64,000 bases of DNA, from NCBI GenBank assembly GCA_963675135.1, contig OY776129.1, forward strand, positions 71,207,348-71,271,347. The letters run 5' to 3'. A program made the translations under genes and the position numbers. This DNA comes from Galeopsis tetrahit (lineage: Eukaryota > Streptophyta > Magnoliopsida > Lamiales > Lamiaceae). The notes below the pieces were generated by a model. It saw only the letters and a list, made by a program, of their open reading frames with translations. It had not been told where the DNA came from and made no database searches. Shown here in pieces: positions 1-10,900 of this stretch; position 1 is the stretch's first letter; each line of letters starts with the position of its first letter.

Positions 1-195
1 CTTCACCACCATTATTATTATTATCGTGAAAAAAATTACATCTCTGTATTTTAAAATTATGTTATTTCTTTAAAAATTATAGTATATAGGACACCGACAA
101 TAATATCTAATCGACGTCAATTCCCCATTACGTGGTGTTCGATATCATCTCGTCACCCCAGAAATGGGGTTATTCAATCGAATTTTTTGTATTTT

Positions 196-444
196 CAAAT
201 TGCAATTCACAAGTTCGCTGGATTACATAACTTTCTTCGAAAAGAAGGTTGCTCTGATGAATTTCCAGTAGAATATAAAGAATCAAGATTCACCATTAAA
301 GAGAAAAATTTGGAATTGCTTTCTCAAAGACAACTACACCAAAGAACTTAAGCTAATGCATGGAGAACTAGTATTAACTATGTGAAAATGAGGCCGAGGT
401 ATAACTGTGATGAAAATGAAGATGAGAATAATAATGATAAATAA
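196..444 (+). pseudogene. C-terminal remnant of a PIF/Harbinger (HARBI1-like) transposase
   Basis: One reading frame from 196 to the TAA at 442-444 gives a peptide with LHNFLRKEGCSDEF, a stretch typical of the end of plant PIF/Harbinger DDE nucleases. After an in-frame TAA at 349-351 it continues with AWRTSINYVKMRPRYN and an acidic Asp/Glu/Asn tail. The catalytic part is absent and the frame is broken, so this is a dead fragment. About 200 bp downstream lies a sequence that looks like the terminal repeat of the same superfamily, which fits the 3' end of one old element. Confidence 0.6.
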
Positions 445-454
445 TAATTTTTTA

Positions 455-652
455 GGGGCGTAGTTTATGGAAATCCATGTAAATCAATAAAAAAATGTGT
501 ATTTCGGAATCCTGTAAATCTATAAAAATCCATATAAATCAATAAAAAAATCAGTCAAACTCTGCATAGAGTCTATGAATTTTCTAAATCCACTAACTTT
601 TTAAAGTCCAAAAAAATCCAACAGAATCTTAATTGAATACACCCTCCTTAAT
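455..652. repeat. Subterminal/terminal repeat of a PIF/Harbinger-like element
   Basis: The stretch has repeated AAATCCAT/AAATCAATAAAAAAAT motifs and ends in GAATACACCC followed by TCCTTA. The same kind of terminus (AGAATCC..GAATACACCCCC) occurs near 40240-40265. The mirrored start GGGGGTGTATTGG occurs at ~43351. At least three relatives of this terminal sequence are therefore present in the window. Confidence 0.45.
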
Positions 653-659
653 TTTAAAA

Positions 660-1500
660 TTCTTTTCTTTCTCATTTAATTTTAAAATTCTTTTCTTTCT
701 CTCACACTGACAGTTTTTTTCCTGATTTACATTTTTTTTTTACAATCTCGCGTAATACGCGAGCGTAAATAATTACGCAAGATAATAAAAAATAAAAATT
801 ATTTATTAATTTTTTTTTTAATGTAAGTATATATAATTTATTTTATTGAAAAAGAATAATTTATATAGAAATTTAAAAGTTAAATAAATTTTTTTAATTA
901 TATAAAAAAAATCGATGTAAAAAAGAGAAGTTAGAGGAGAGGGAAAAGTGAGAAAACTGAAGGGAGAGGAAAGAGAAAAATATTTAAAAAATAAATTAAA
1001 GATTTAGAATTAGTATATAAGGGAGATAAGTGCAACCCAAAATAAGTTATGTTTTCTGGAGAAAAATGTGCGAGAAAATATAAAAAAAAATTGATTTTGA
1101 GACAAATTATACTCAATGCAATAATTTAATATTTTCATGCTGCATAATCACACAAATAAATTTTATAATCTAGTAATTTTCTAAATACACGACGTCGAAT
1201 TGAATATAAGTAATATTTTTAATAATTAAAAATATAGTCATTAAAAAAAAATTAACAATACCACGCGTTATTGCATCTGTTTTCAACAAAAATAAAAGAC
1301 ATTTTTATTAAAGTAAATAAAGATATTGAATTGTAAATATGTATGAACCAATAAATAATATTTTTTTTTTTCTGAACTTTGTAACTGTTAATATTTTATC
1401 CTAAAACAATCTCTACTATAACGCTGTCACTTCTTTTCTTTCAAAGGAACCCTTCTCGTCTAAACGTTACCTCATCCACTTCTAGTCTTGCCCGAATATG
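660..1500. other. AT-rich spacer without recognisable gene
   Basis: Mostly A/T runs with a short pyrimidine duplication at 648-705 (TTTTAAAATTCTTTTCTTTCTC twice). No ORF with a recognisable product and no terminal repeats were seen. Confidence 0.6.
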
Positions 1501-1522
1501 ATTCTCTAGCATCAGCAAGTAA

Positions 1523-1672
1523 ACTGAGTTCATCGTAGTTCTAGTCTGATTCATGACTCACCCCTGTAGAAAATCCTCCAATAATTGATGCTAGAAAACT
1601 GAGTTCATCGTAGTTCTAGTCTGATTCACGACTCACCCCTGTAGAAAATCCTCCAATAATTCTCCTCAGTAG
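1523..1672. repeat. Direct tandem duplication, 75-bp unit
   Basis: The block starting ACTGAGTTCATCGTAG at 1523 recurs at 1598 with about one mismatch (ATGACTC versus ACGACTC), and both copies end CTCCAATAATT. The near identity points to a recent duplication at the edge of the larger minisatellite. Confidence 0.85.
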
Positions 1673-1780
1673 AAAACTTAATGTACTTGTCAATAAGTTT
1701 GCACACTCGTTAACAACCATATTTTTTCCATCAAATATTTCTCTTATGTAATTCCAATGTATTTTCCATACCTCACACCT

Positions 1781-3212
1781 AACTATATCAGAACCAGATA
1801 CCCTTTTCTCATTCTCTAAGTAACTGTATCAGAAACCAAACACCATTTTCTCATTCTCTAAGTAACTGTATCAGAAACCAAACACAATTTTCTCATTCTC
1901 TATCAGCCCTAAATAACTCTATCAGAAACCAGATACCCTTTTCTCATTCTCTAAGTAAATCTATCAGAAACCAGACACCCTTTTCTCATTCTCTAAATAA
2001 TTGCATCCGAAACTTGACACATTTTTCTCATTCTCTAAAATAACTGTATCAGAAACCAGACACCATTTTCTCATTCTCTAAATAACTCTCAAAACTAGAC
2101 ACCTTCTTCTCATTCTCTAAGTAACAGAAACCAACACCCGACACCTTTTTCTCATTCTCTAAGTAACAGAAACTTATCAAAAACCATACACTCTTTTCTC
2201 ATTCTCTAAATAACTGTATCAGAAACCAAACTAGACACCCCTCTTTCATTCTAAATAACATAAACTGTATCATAAATCAGACACACTTTTCTCATTCTCT
2301 AAGTAACTGTATCAGAAATCAGACACTCTTTTCTCATTCCCTAAGTAAATCTATCAAAAACCAAACACCATTTTCTCATTCGCGAACCCAGACACTTTTC
2401 ATTCCCTAAACAACTCTATCAGAAACCAAACACCCTTTTCTCATTATCTAAGTAAATCTATCAGAAACCAGACACTTCTCATTCCCTAAATAACTCTATC
2501 AGAAACCAAACACCCTTTTCTCATTATCTAAGTAAATCTATCAGAAACCAGACACCCTTTTTATGTATAAAAAACCAGACACCCTTTTCTCATTCTCTAA
2601 ATAACTGTATTAGAAACAACAAATACCATTTTCTCATTCTCTAAATAACTGTATCAGAAACCACAAACACCATTTTCTCATTCTCTAAGTAACTGTATCA
2701 GAAACCAGAAACCATTTTCTCATTCCCTAAGTAAATCTATCAAAAACCAAACACCATTTTCCCATTCTCTATCAGAACCCAGACACTTCCCATTCCCTAA
2801 ATAACTCTATCAGAAACCAAACACCCTTTTCTCATTATCTAAGTAAATCTATCAGAAACCAGACACTTCCCATTCCCTAAATAACTCTATCATAAACCAA
2901 ACACCTTTTTCTCATTATCTAAGTAAATATATCAGAAACCAGACACCCTTTTCTCATTCTCTAAATAACTGTATCAGAAACCACAAACACCATTTTCTCA
3001 TTCTCTAAATAACTGTTGTATCAGAAACCACAAATACCATTTTCTCATTCTCTAAATAACTGTATCAGAAACCACAAACACCATTTTCTCATTCTCTAAA
3101 TAACTGTATCAGAAATCAAACACAATTTTCTCATTCTCTAAGTAACTCTATCAGAAATCAGACACCGTTTTTCATTCTCTAATCAGAAATCATACACCCT
3201 TATCTCATTGTC
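1781..3212. repeat. Minisatellite, ~42-bp unit, roughly 34 copies
   Basis: A unit close to AACTGTATCAGAAACCA followed by GACACCCTTTTCTCATTCTCTAAGT repeats head to tail for ~1.4 kb. Units vary (CTGTATC/CTCTATC, CACCC/CACCATT, CATTCTCT/CATTATCT/CATTCCCT). Shortened units lacking part of the CCCTTTTCTC stretch alternate with full units near 2385-2560 and 2775-2940, giving a higher-order period of roughly 78 bp. There is no spacer sequence between units. The array ends ~400 bp before the SCL3-like start codon, so it forms part of that gene's upstream region. Confidence 0.9.
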
Positions 3213-3533
3213 AAACATATCTCACAATGCTAATCAATCAATGAAACCAATATTTAGGGCAATTCCCTTCTTATGTAAACTTTTCAACACACCCCTTAAG
3301 CAATCCATCCATAGTTATCGAAATCATATCCCACCAAATTACCCATTATACTAGAAACTTGGTCCAACAGTAAAAGTAATTGTTTAGTGTCGAGAAGAAG
3401 AGTGGCATTGTTACGTGTAGACTCCTCCCTTACTGTGACAAGATAATGACAACCTTATACCACCACGGGTCACAACAATGGCATCATCTTAACTCTTCTC
3501 ACATATCAAGACAACACCGCTGCACCGCACCGC

Positions 3534-3559
3534 TTCTCTCTCCCTCCCTCCCTCCCTCT
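3534..3559 (+). promoter_or_regulatory. CT/CCCT pyrimidine tract in the SCL3-like 5' leader
   Basis: CTCTCTCCCTCCCTCCCTCC lies 50-75 bp before the ATG at 3611. Such pyrimidine patches are common near plant transcription starts or in leaders. It is followed by CAAACAAACAAACACAAAATG, a typical plant A/C-rich leader. No clear TATA box was seen. The role as a core-promoter or leader element is inferred. Confidence 0.4.
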
Positions 3560-3610
3560 ACAAATCCCCCTCTTTTCATGTAAAACTTCATACAAACAAA
3601 CAAACACAAA

Positions 3611-4891
3611 ATGTTTCAAGGAGACGGATCCTCCTCCTCCCTCCAAAACATGTCGTTTTTACCGAATCCATGGATGATGGTGAAGGACCTTAAGCCTGAA
3701 GACAGGGGCTTATATCTCATCCACCTGCTAATCGCATGTGCCAATCACGTCGCCTCTAACAATCTAGAAAACGCCAACATAGCACTTGATCAGATTTCCC
3801 GTCTCGCCTCAACCGGAGGCGATACAATGCAGCGAATCGCCTCCTATTTCTCCAGAGCTTTTGCCGATAAGATCCTTCGAAACTGGCCCGGCGTTTACAA
3901 GGCCTTTCACGCGACTAGGGTTTCAATTATCTCTGAGGAAATCCTTGTTCGGAAGATGTTTTCCGAGTATTTACCGATTATGAAAGTCGCGTTTCTCATG
4001 AGCAATCAGGCGATTTTGGAAGCCATGGAAGGGGAGAAGGTTATTCACATCATTGATTTGAACGCAGTTGAGCATATCCGATGGTGTGCTCTAATCCGAG
4101 ACCTGAGCGCCCGACCCGAGGGCCCGCCCCAATTAAGGATCACGGGGATCCATCGGGAGAAGGAGGTTTTGAATCAGATGGGGCACGCGTTGAGTGAGGA
4201 AGCCGAGAAATTGGACTTAGGGTTCCAGTTTAATCCGGTGGTAAGCAGTTTGGAGACTCTTGATTTTGAAAAATTGGGGGTTAAAACAGGGGAGGCGTTA
4301 GCGATTAGTTCAATTCTGCAATTGCATACTCTGTTAGCCTGTGATGAGTTGTTTAATAGTAGTCCGAGTTGTGACTCGGCTACTACGTCGTTGTCGTTGT
4401 CGCCGAGTCACTCAACGGGTCTAGATAGATTCCTCAGTGCTTTATGGGGTTTGTGTCCCAAAATTATGGTGGTAACAGAGCAGGATTCTGACCATAATGG
4501 GAAGCAGTTGATGGAGAGGGTATCGGAGTCATTGTACTTCTATGCAGCATTGTTTGATTGCCTTGAGTCAACTCTGCCAAGGGGGTCTATGGAGAGGTTG
4601 AGAATGGAGAAGATGCTGTTGGGTGAAGAGATCAAGAATATCATAGCTAGTGAAGGGGCAGAGAGGAAGGAAAGGCACGAAAAGCTCGAAAAATGGTGCC
4701 AAAGATTGGGTTCAGCTGGTTTTCAGAATCTACATTTGAGCTATTATGCTCTGTTGCATGCAAATAGACTGTTGCAATCTTACAAGTGTGATAGCTATAA
4801 GGTGAGAGAGGAGAACGGAGGCGTCGTGATCTGCTGGAACGATCGGCCCCTCTTTTCGACGTCAGCTTGGAGAGCTAGGAGGAGAATGTGA
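3611..4891 (+). CDS. SCL3: GRAS-family transcription regulator, SCARECROW-LIKE 3 type
   Basis: Single-exon protein of 426 aa, slightly shorter than the ~480 aa of Arabidopsis SCL3. The N-terminus is short and has no DELLA domain. The GRAS blocks come in order: LHRI (LIHLLIACANHVASNN, ~residues 38-90), VHIID as VIHIIDLNAVEHIRW (~145), LHRII (~195-220), a PFYRE-like block with VKTGEALAISSILQLH (~225-243), and the SAW block ending WNDRPLFSTSAW. The RPEGPPQLRITGIH and EEAEKLDLGFQFNPVV segments match the SCL3 subgroup closely. In Arabidopsis SCL3 acts in the nucleus with DELLA proteins and SHR/SCR to tune gibberellin responses in endodermis. That role is inferred here. The start is the first in-frame ATG after an A-rich leader. 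It could also be a lineage-specific SCL3 paralogue. Confidence 0.93.
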   Translation: MFQGDGSSSSLQNMSFLPNPWMMVKDLKPEDRGLYLIHLLIACANHVASNNLENANIALDQISRLASTGGDTMQRIASYFSRAFADKILRNWPGVYKAFHATRVSIISEEILVRKMFSEYLPIMKVAFLMSNQAILEAMEGEKVIHIIDLNAVEHIRWCALIRDLSARPEGPPQLRITGIHREKEVLNQMGHALSEEAEKLDLGFQFNPVVSSLETLDFEKLGVKTGEALAISSILQLHTLLACDELFNSSPSCDSATTSLSLSPSHSTGLDRFLSALWGLCPKIMVVTEQDSDHNGKQLMERVSESLYFYAALFDCLESTLPRGSMERLRMEKMLLGEEIKNIIASEGAERKERHEKLEKWCQRLGSAGFQNLHLSYYALLHANRLLQSYKCDSYKVREENGGVVICWNDRPLFSTSAWRARRRM

Positions 4892-6190
4892 TTTAGGAGG
4901 GATCTTGAAGTTCCTTTTTCATCCTGTTGTTGTATATATGTAATTTTCTGTGTTATTTTGTTCAATGTTATAATAATGGAGTAGTAGTATAAATTTGGTC
5001 TGAAGAAAAGATAGGGAGGGATTCAACTCATTCAAGAATGGATCATATAACCCAAAAATCAGGGACCAAGATTTCACTTTGACATGTATATCAATTATCA
5101 ATTACAACACGAACATCATGATAATTTTCGTATTGACAAAATAACTACATGTTTCTATGTATGTAATTTTTTTGTTTTCTTGTTGACGACAACGACCGAT
5201 GGTATAAAAGATAAAAATATTTGTTAAATTTGTTTGGTATTGACGTGTCGTCACACGATAAAATGTCTTTCCTCTCTTCTTCTGTATTTTTTCTTCATAT
5301 ATTGGAAATTATTCTGACCTCATTTGTTTTTTCCGTGAGTTAGATAAGCTACAAAAGGAAATCACCTGTGTTTTTTTTTTTTCTTTCATTTTTTTTATGA
5401 ATTACTCTAATCTCACTGTGAACCTAGTCCTGTATATATATATTTTTAAGAAATCGTTTCTTGTTTGATTTTTCTTTTGTGGGCTTCGACTTGGATTTAA
5501 AGTAAGAAAATGTTGTTTGAATTAAGTTAAGCTGGAAAATGTTGTTTGAATTAAGTTACAATATTTTAAAAAAGTGATTATCAAATTACAAAGAAAAAAA
5601 ATATATTGTATTTTTAATAAACATTACAAAGAAAAAAATATATTGTATTTAATAAACATAGTTAAAGGCATGTGATACCAACGATTCATTATTCATTAGA
5701 CTGAATTTTAAATTTTAAAGTATTATGTACCCTTAATTTAAGTTATCAAATAAATTATAAAAATGAGATGTAGTTAATTTAAATTTAATCTAAACTATCA
5801 AATCTTAATCAATTTAACTCAAATAGAAAATGGCAATAAAATTTGAGTTTTGGAATTCTTTCGTTTTTATGTTCTTAATTCATCACAATTTTAATTCTTG
5901 CATAATAATTACATTATTAACCTTGAAGTACTATATAAACACTCGATTTTAAGATACAAATAGAATTCTATTAAATATACTAATATAGTAAGAATAATGA
6001 AAATGACAGGGAGGCCCGTGCTGCCGTTGGAACCCCGGGTTATAATTATTTACTACTCCGTGTTATATTGCTAAAAATATTTATTTTGGGCCTGGGTGAG
6101 CACATTAAATTGTTTTGCTTATTGTGTGTTCCGTGTGAACTATGGTATGATCCAATTCCAATGTGTTTTAGTACTATTGGGTTGGAATCG
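4892..6190. other. 3' UTR of the SCL3-like gene, then AT-rich spacer
   Basis: The first ~150 bp is a likely 3' UTR (a near-consensus AATAAT occurs at ~4971). Two small duplications follow: a ~29-bp unit GGAAAATGTTGTTTGAATTA at ~5505-5560 and a ~40-bp unit ATTACAAAGAAAAAAATATA at ~5584-5665. No gene was recognised. Confidence 0.6.
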
Positions 6191-6191
6191 G

Positions 6192-6317
6192 AGCAGCCCG
6201 TTAGCCTTGTCGAGTAGTGGTCCGACCATTTCAACCCGTTTTTTTAAAACATAGAGCAGCCCGTTAGCCTTGTCGAGTAGTGGTCCGACCATTTCAACCC
6301 GTTTTTTTAAAACATAG
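6192..6317. repeat. Perfect tandem duplication, 63-bp unit
   Basis: The unit AGCAGCCCGTTAGCCTTGTC through GTTTTTTTAAAACATAG is present twice, at 6192-6254 and 6255-6317, with no difference seen between copies. This indicates a very recent duplication or an assembly duplication. Confidence 0.9.
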
Positions 6318-6909
6318 ATTGAATAATTTATTTGATGATAGTCTCGTTTTTTATAGCGCTAACGTCATATTTTCTTGCTATGACTATTAGACCATATTTA
6401 TTTTGGAATTCACCCGACTAAATATGAAATGTTACGTCTACCTCTCATTCAAATTTCAAATTTAAAATTCCGATTTCACCATTCAACTATATCTATAAAA
6501 ATACCTATTACTACATCTTTTCAAAAAATAAATAAATATAATAATATAATATCATTCACTCTTATACAAATAATTTTAAAAACAAATATACAAAATTACT
6601 ATTTATCAAGATTTTTAAAATTGAAATTTCCAGATTCAAAATTTCACCACTCCACGTGATCTCAAAACAAAAAATATAAGTATTTTGATAGCACTCATTG
6701 TTATGTCGAGCTTTCTGTGTTGTATTCCTGACACTTTTTGTTCTTATTTTTCTTAATAACTTATTATAGGAGTAATTTTTTTTGTGTGTGTGATATTTGG
6801 AATGCACGGTTTGGGATCTACTGGTGGCTATGACTCTTGGTGTTTCGAGCAGATACACAGACCGACAAGATATGGTTAATTTGTGATTTGATTCCGGTAT
6901 GATCCGGTT

Positions 6910-7339
6910 TGGTACAAGGTTAACACGGACAATTGTGCTTCTTCTTCCCCGGATAGTCTGCATGCAGGGGCGGTCTTCAGGACTTTCAGGGGATTCTTCG
7001 CGGCTGTGGTTGTTGTTAAGGTGGGTTGGGGCCTCCCTCTTGAGACTGAGTTGGCAGCGATACTTATAGCCATCAAGTATGCACATAATCAGGGTTGGAA
7101 CTTCCTCTAGATTGAGTCGGATTCAGTACTCACGATTGACACTTTTATGAGCTCCAAACCTTCCATTCATTAACGTCTATAAGGACTTTGGAGTCAGATC
7201 CACCCTATTACGCAGGACATGCACATCTAATACACACGTCTTTAGAGAAACCAATCAGAGTGCTGATGTTGTGGTCAAAACTGGTCTTGACTGTGTTTTG
7301 AGGGATTACCCAAAATTTCTTACGTTTATTTCTACATAA
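6910..7339 (+). pseudogene. RNase H domain remnant of a LINE-type retroelement
   Basis: From 6910 one frame reads WYKVNTDNCASSSPDSLHAG, then FRGFFAAVVV, GWGLPLETELAAILIAIKYA and IESDSVLTI, interrupted by a TAG at 7108-7110 and ended by a TAA at 7171. The conserved end HVFRETNQSADVVVKTGL appears in another frame from 7235. This is the plant RVT_3/RNase H domain found at the end of LINEs and of annotated 'putative ribonuclease H protein' genes. Acidic residues of the active site (NTD, ETELA, ESDS) are still visible. Stops and a frameshift show that it is dead. Confidence 0.75.
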
Positions 7340-7916
7340 TGATTTGTATTCTGTTTACAATAGACATTGATGTTTAGAGTAGTGTACCTTTTTTGCTTGA
7401 CCAGAATTTTATCCCGAGAGTTTTTCCAAACAAAGTTTTAATTGCACTCCGACCTCTAACTTGTGAACTTATGATTCTATATTTTCTTTTTTTTATTTGA
7501 TCTACCTGTTATAGTATATGCTTCGTTTAAATGATTATTAATTATTAAAAAAAAAAAAAAAGAGTAGTTCATGATATCATGATTCATGTCGTCACATAGG
7601 ACACCAGGATAAATCATAAATGCCCCCTTTTTTACTTCAATGTGAAGAAACCGGCCAACAAAATAAAACAAACAAATACAATAATTTTCTCGTAAAAAAA
7701 AAAAAATCTCGTAAAATTGAAAATGAAAATGAAAAAATTTAGAGAAAACAAACGATTATTATAAAAGAAAATTGTTCTCCTTTAAAAAACCCTTCTTCCT
7801 GATCCCAAATAATAGCAAATCAACCCTCTTTTTAGAGAAATTAATTTCCTCAATTTCTTGATCAATCCGACGACAGCCATTCGCCGTTCATTTCCAGCCG
7901 TCGGATTAGATGACTT
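7340..7916. other. Upstream region and 5' leader of the TPR/J-domain gene
   Basis: AT-rich sequence with poly-A runs at ~7547 and ~7695. The last ~130 bp (from ~7780, with CTCCTTT and CTTCTTCCTGATCCC) is the probable leader of the gene starting at 7917. No other gene was seen. Confidence 0.5.
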
Positions 7917-10900
7917 ATGTCGCCGGCGTTCGTTGACCCAGGAGCACCGCCACCACCGTCTACCAACGGCCAGATTTTCTATCCTCAATTCCCTTCATCG
8001 AATTACATCAACGACAATCACATCTTCCTTGCCGGATTTTCAAATCAAATGGATCCGAATTTCGGGTTTAGTGCTCCGTCATTGGGTCCTTCAAAGCCCG
8101 CCGCCGGCCTCTCCCGTCCGCCGCGGCTCACCAAGGTTCGGAAACCCTCGACGGGCATCCGCCCCACTGTATTCCGGCCCGTATCCCAATTAGGCGTCGC
8201 GCCGGTTGTTGAAGATTCATCGAGCATTGATCCAGGTTTTAGCCATACTAAACCTGCTTTTGAGCATAATCAACATAATGTCGGTTCTAGGTTTGCGTTT
8301 GGGGGTAGTGATAGTAGTGAGTATTTTGTGAATAATAATGTGGGAACTAATAATATGTTGGATCAAATGAGGAAATTGAAAATCGAGAGTGAAAATGCGA
8401 GCATTGGTAGGAGTAATGATAGCGGTGAAGATCATAGCTTCAGAGGCGTTGATCAGAGTGTGGTTTCTGAATTGCCTGAGGATATGAGAAAGCTGCACAT
8501 TGAAAGTGATCATTTTAGTAAATTAAACATGGAAGATCTTCCTAAAAAGATGAAGAAACTGAATGTGAAAGACCCTGAGCATGATCAGAGAAGTGATAGC
8601 AAGTCTTCAGATGGAAGCTCGGATGTATTGCTTCCAGATAGGATGAAAAGTTTAAAAATCGGAGAGACTTTGGACACCCCCATGAATGAGAAGGTTGATG
8701 ATGTTAGTTCTACAGACAAGAATAAATTCATGTTCAACAATAGTGGAGACGTCAATCGTGCAGCTATGGACAGTTCAAATCACCTTAAAGATGTTGAAAC
8801 TACGCAGACTTTGGGCAGTTCTGTATCATTCAATTCAGCATTTAGTTTTCAGGGTGGACTAGAGAGCAAGGATAGTGGTTCTCATGGGAGTTTTGGGAAT
8901 CAAAGTAATGCTTCAATGCCAACGTTTTCTTCTAGTGGTCATTCTAAACCACTTGGGAGTTTTCCTGAGAAGAAAGTTGAGTTTTGTTTCTCTAGTAAGT
9001 TGGATAGTGTGGCAACCCAACATGTGGAGTTCAAAACACCTGATCTAAAAGCACACTCGTTATTTGGCTTAAATAGGAAGTTGGATGCAAAGAGAGAATC
9101 AGTTAAAGATAGTGCATTAAAGAAAAAGAAGGGGAAGTGCAAGAAACCTTCACAGGTTCCAATGGTGATCCAACATGATTCTGTCTTTCAGGAACATTTG
9201 CAGGAAAGTACTTCTGAACAATGTTCGCCTATGGATTTCTCTCCATATGAGGAAACACTGGCTAGTAATACGTCGTCAAGACAGACTTCTGTGGCATCAG
9301 ATGAGTCTTCTCATTTTGATGAATATAATTCTTCAGCTCAAGCATACCCCGATGTTTCAAATGACATTGCTGATGAAGTTCTAATTTCTGCAACAAGGGG
9401 TTTGAGAATAGATGAATGTGATGTACAAGGCAATGAAGGACAAGATAAAGACTGTGGATCTCATGTCCATGAAAGTATTAGAGTTGAAAGTGCTGAAGAA
9501 GATGCTGTCTCAGGGGCAGAGACGGAAAGCTTCAAATCTGCAACCGATGAGTTAGATTACAGCACTGATTCCTTTGTTACTGCAGCCGATACCGAAGTAA
9601 GTTCCAGCTCTAGAATTGAGAAGCAAGACAGTGATGGAGCAACTCAGTTTATGTATGATACAGGATTTGCAGAAATGGGTCAAACGAACTTCACCTTTGC
9701 TGCATCTTCCTCTTCTCTCAGTGAGCCTTCAGCATCAATGGGCATCCAGAAGAAGAAATCTCAAATCAAACCTTCCCACGTATCTTTAGAGGGTTCTGGA
9801 TCTTCATTCCCATTACCCAAGGAGGGCCAGAATGATAATTTCTTCACTGTGTTCAGCCAAAGAAGGGATAAGTCTGAGCGAGTTAAAGATCTGGCGAGCA
9901 AGACAGACTCTGCTACAGCTGCCACCATTGCTACTCAGGAATCCTGTGAAAAATGGCGGTTGAGGTGTGGATAATGATTTACGTTTTGTATTTTGATTAT
10001 TTCTCCTATTTTAGCTCTAATATAGTGCGAGCTCGGTTGCAATTTTTCATTAACGATGTTCATAATTGTTGATACACGATCTTGCTTCTGATTTTTATTT
10101 CATACCAGGGGGAATCAATCCTACGCAAAGGGGGACTTCTTAAAAGCTGAAGATTGTTATACTAGGGGAGTGAATTGTATTTCCCAAAACGAGGCATCCA
10201 GAAGCTGTCTAAGGGCTCTAATGTTGTGCTATAGCAATCGCGCAGCAACACGTATGTCACTTGGAAGACTGAGAGAAGCTTTAGAAGATTGTGCAAAAGC
10301 TTCTGGATTAGATCCCACTTTCCTAAGGGTGCAAGTTCGAGCTGCTAGGTAAGGCACTCTTATTGCTTTTGGCCTACATTTTTATTAATGAGATACTGAT
10401 TTGCTCATCTCTTCTAAAATATGCAGTTATCTGGTGTTTTATTTTCTTGCTATATTTAATCGGTTATCCTTTGTGACACCAAGAGTAAATCTGTAAAAGG
10501 TGTGTGTTGATGGGGCAAAAACACTAGTCTGCAATTAGTTAGCTTTAAATCTGGAAACAACCCCTCCTGCCTCCCCTAAAATTGAAAAGATTTGTGGTAC
10601 CATGTTAAATTTTTATAAATTATTATAAATTATACTGATACTGATCTTAATAATTGTTTGTCTAACATCAATAATGCAGTCATGCCAGCTGTGTTAAAGT
10701 CTAATTTTGCTTACCTTTAGACTTTCTTTTAGCATAACTCATGATAATTGATTATAACCAAGGAGTGATTGCTCAAAGTCTGAACATATGATCCACATTT
10801 GGTTTTTTCTATCTTCTATACCTTCTGATTCATATTGCCATCAATGCTTTAAAGTGTTTGTCAATAATCTACCATATCAGGAGTAGCTGTTCCAAAGCCA

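Noticed and set aside
1781..3212. CRISPR-like array
   Set aside because: Units follow each other without unique spacers, and the genome is a plant's. It is a minisatellite.
6562..7086. 174-codon minus-strand frame
   Set aside because: It is antisense to the RNase H relic and has no resemblance to a known protein.
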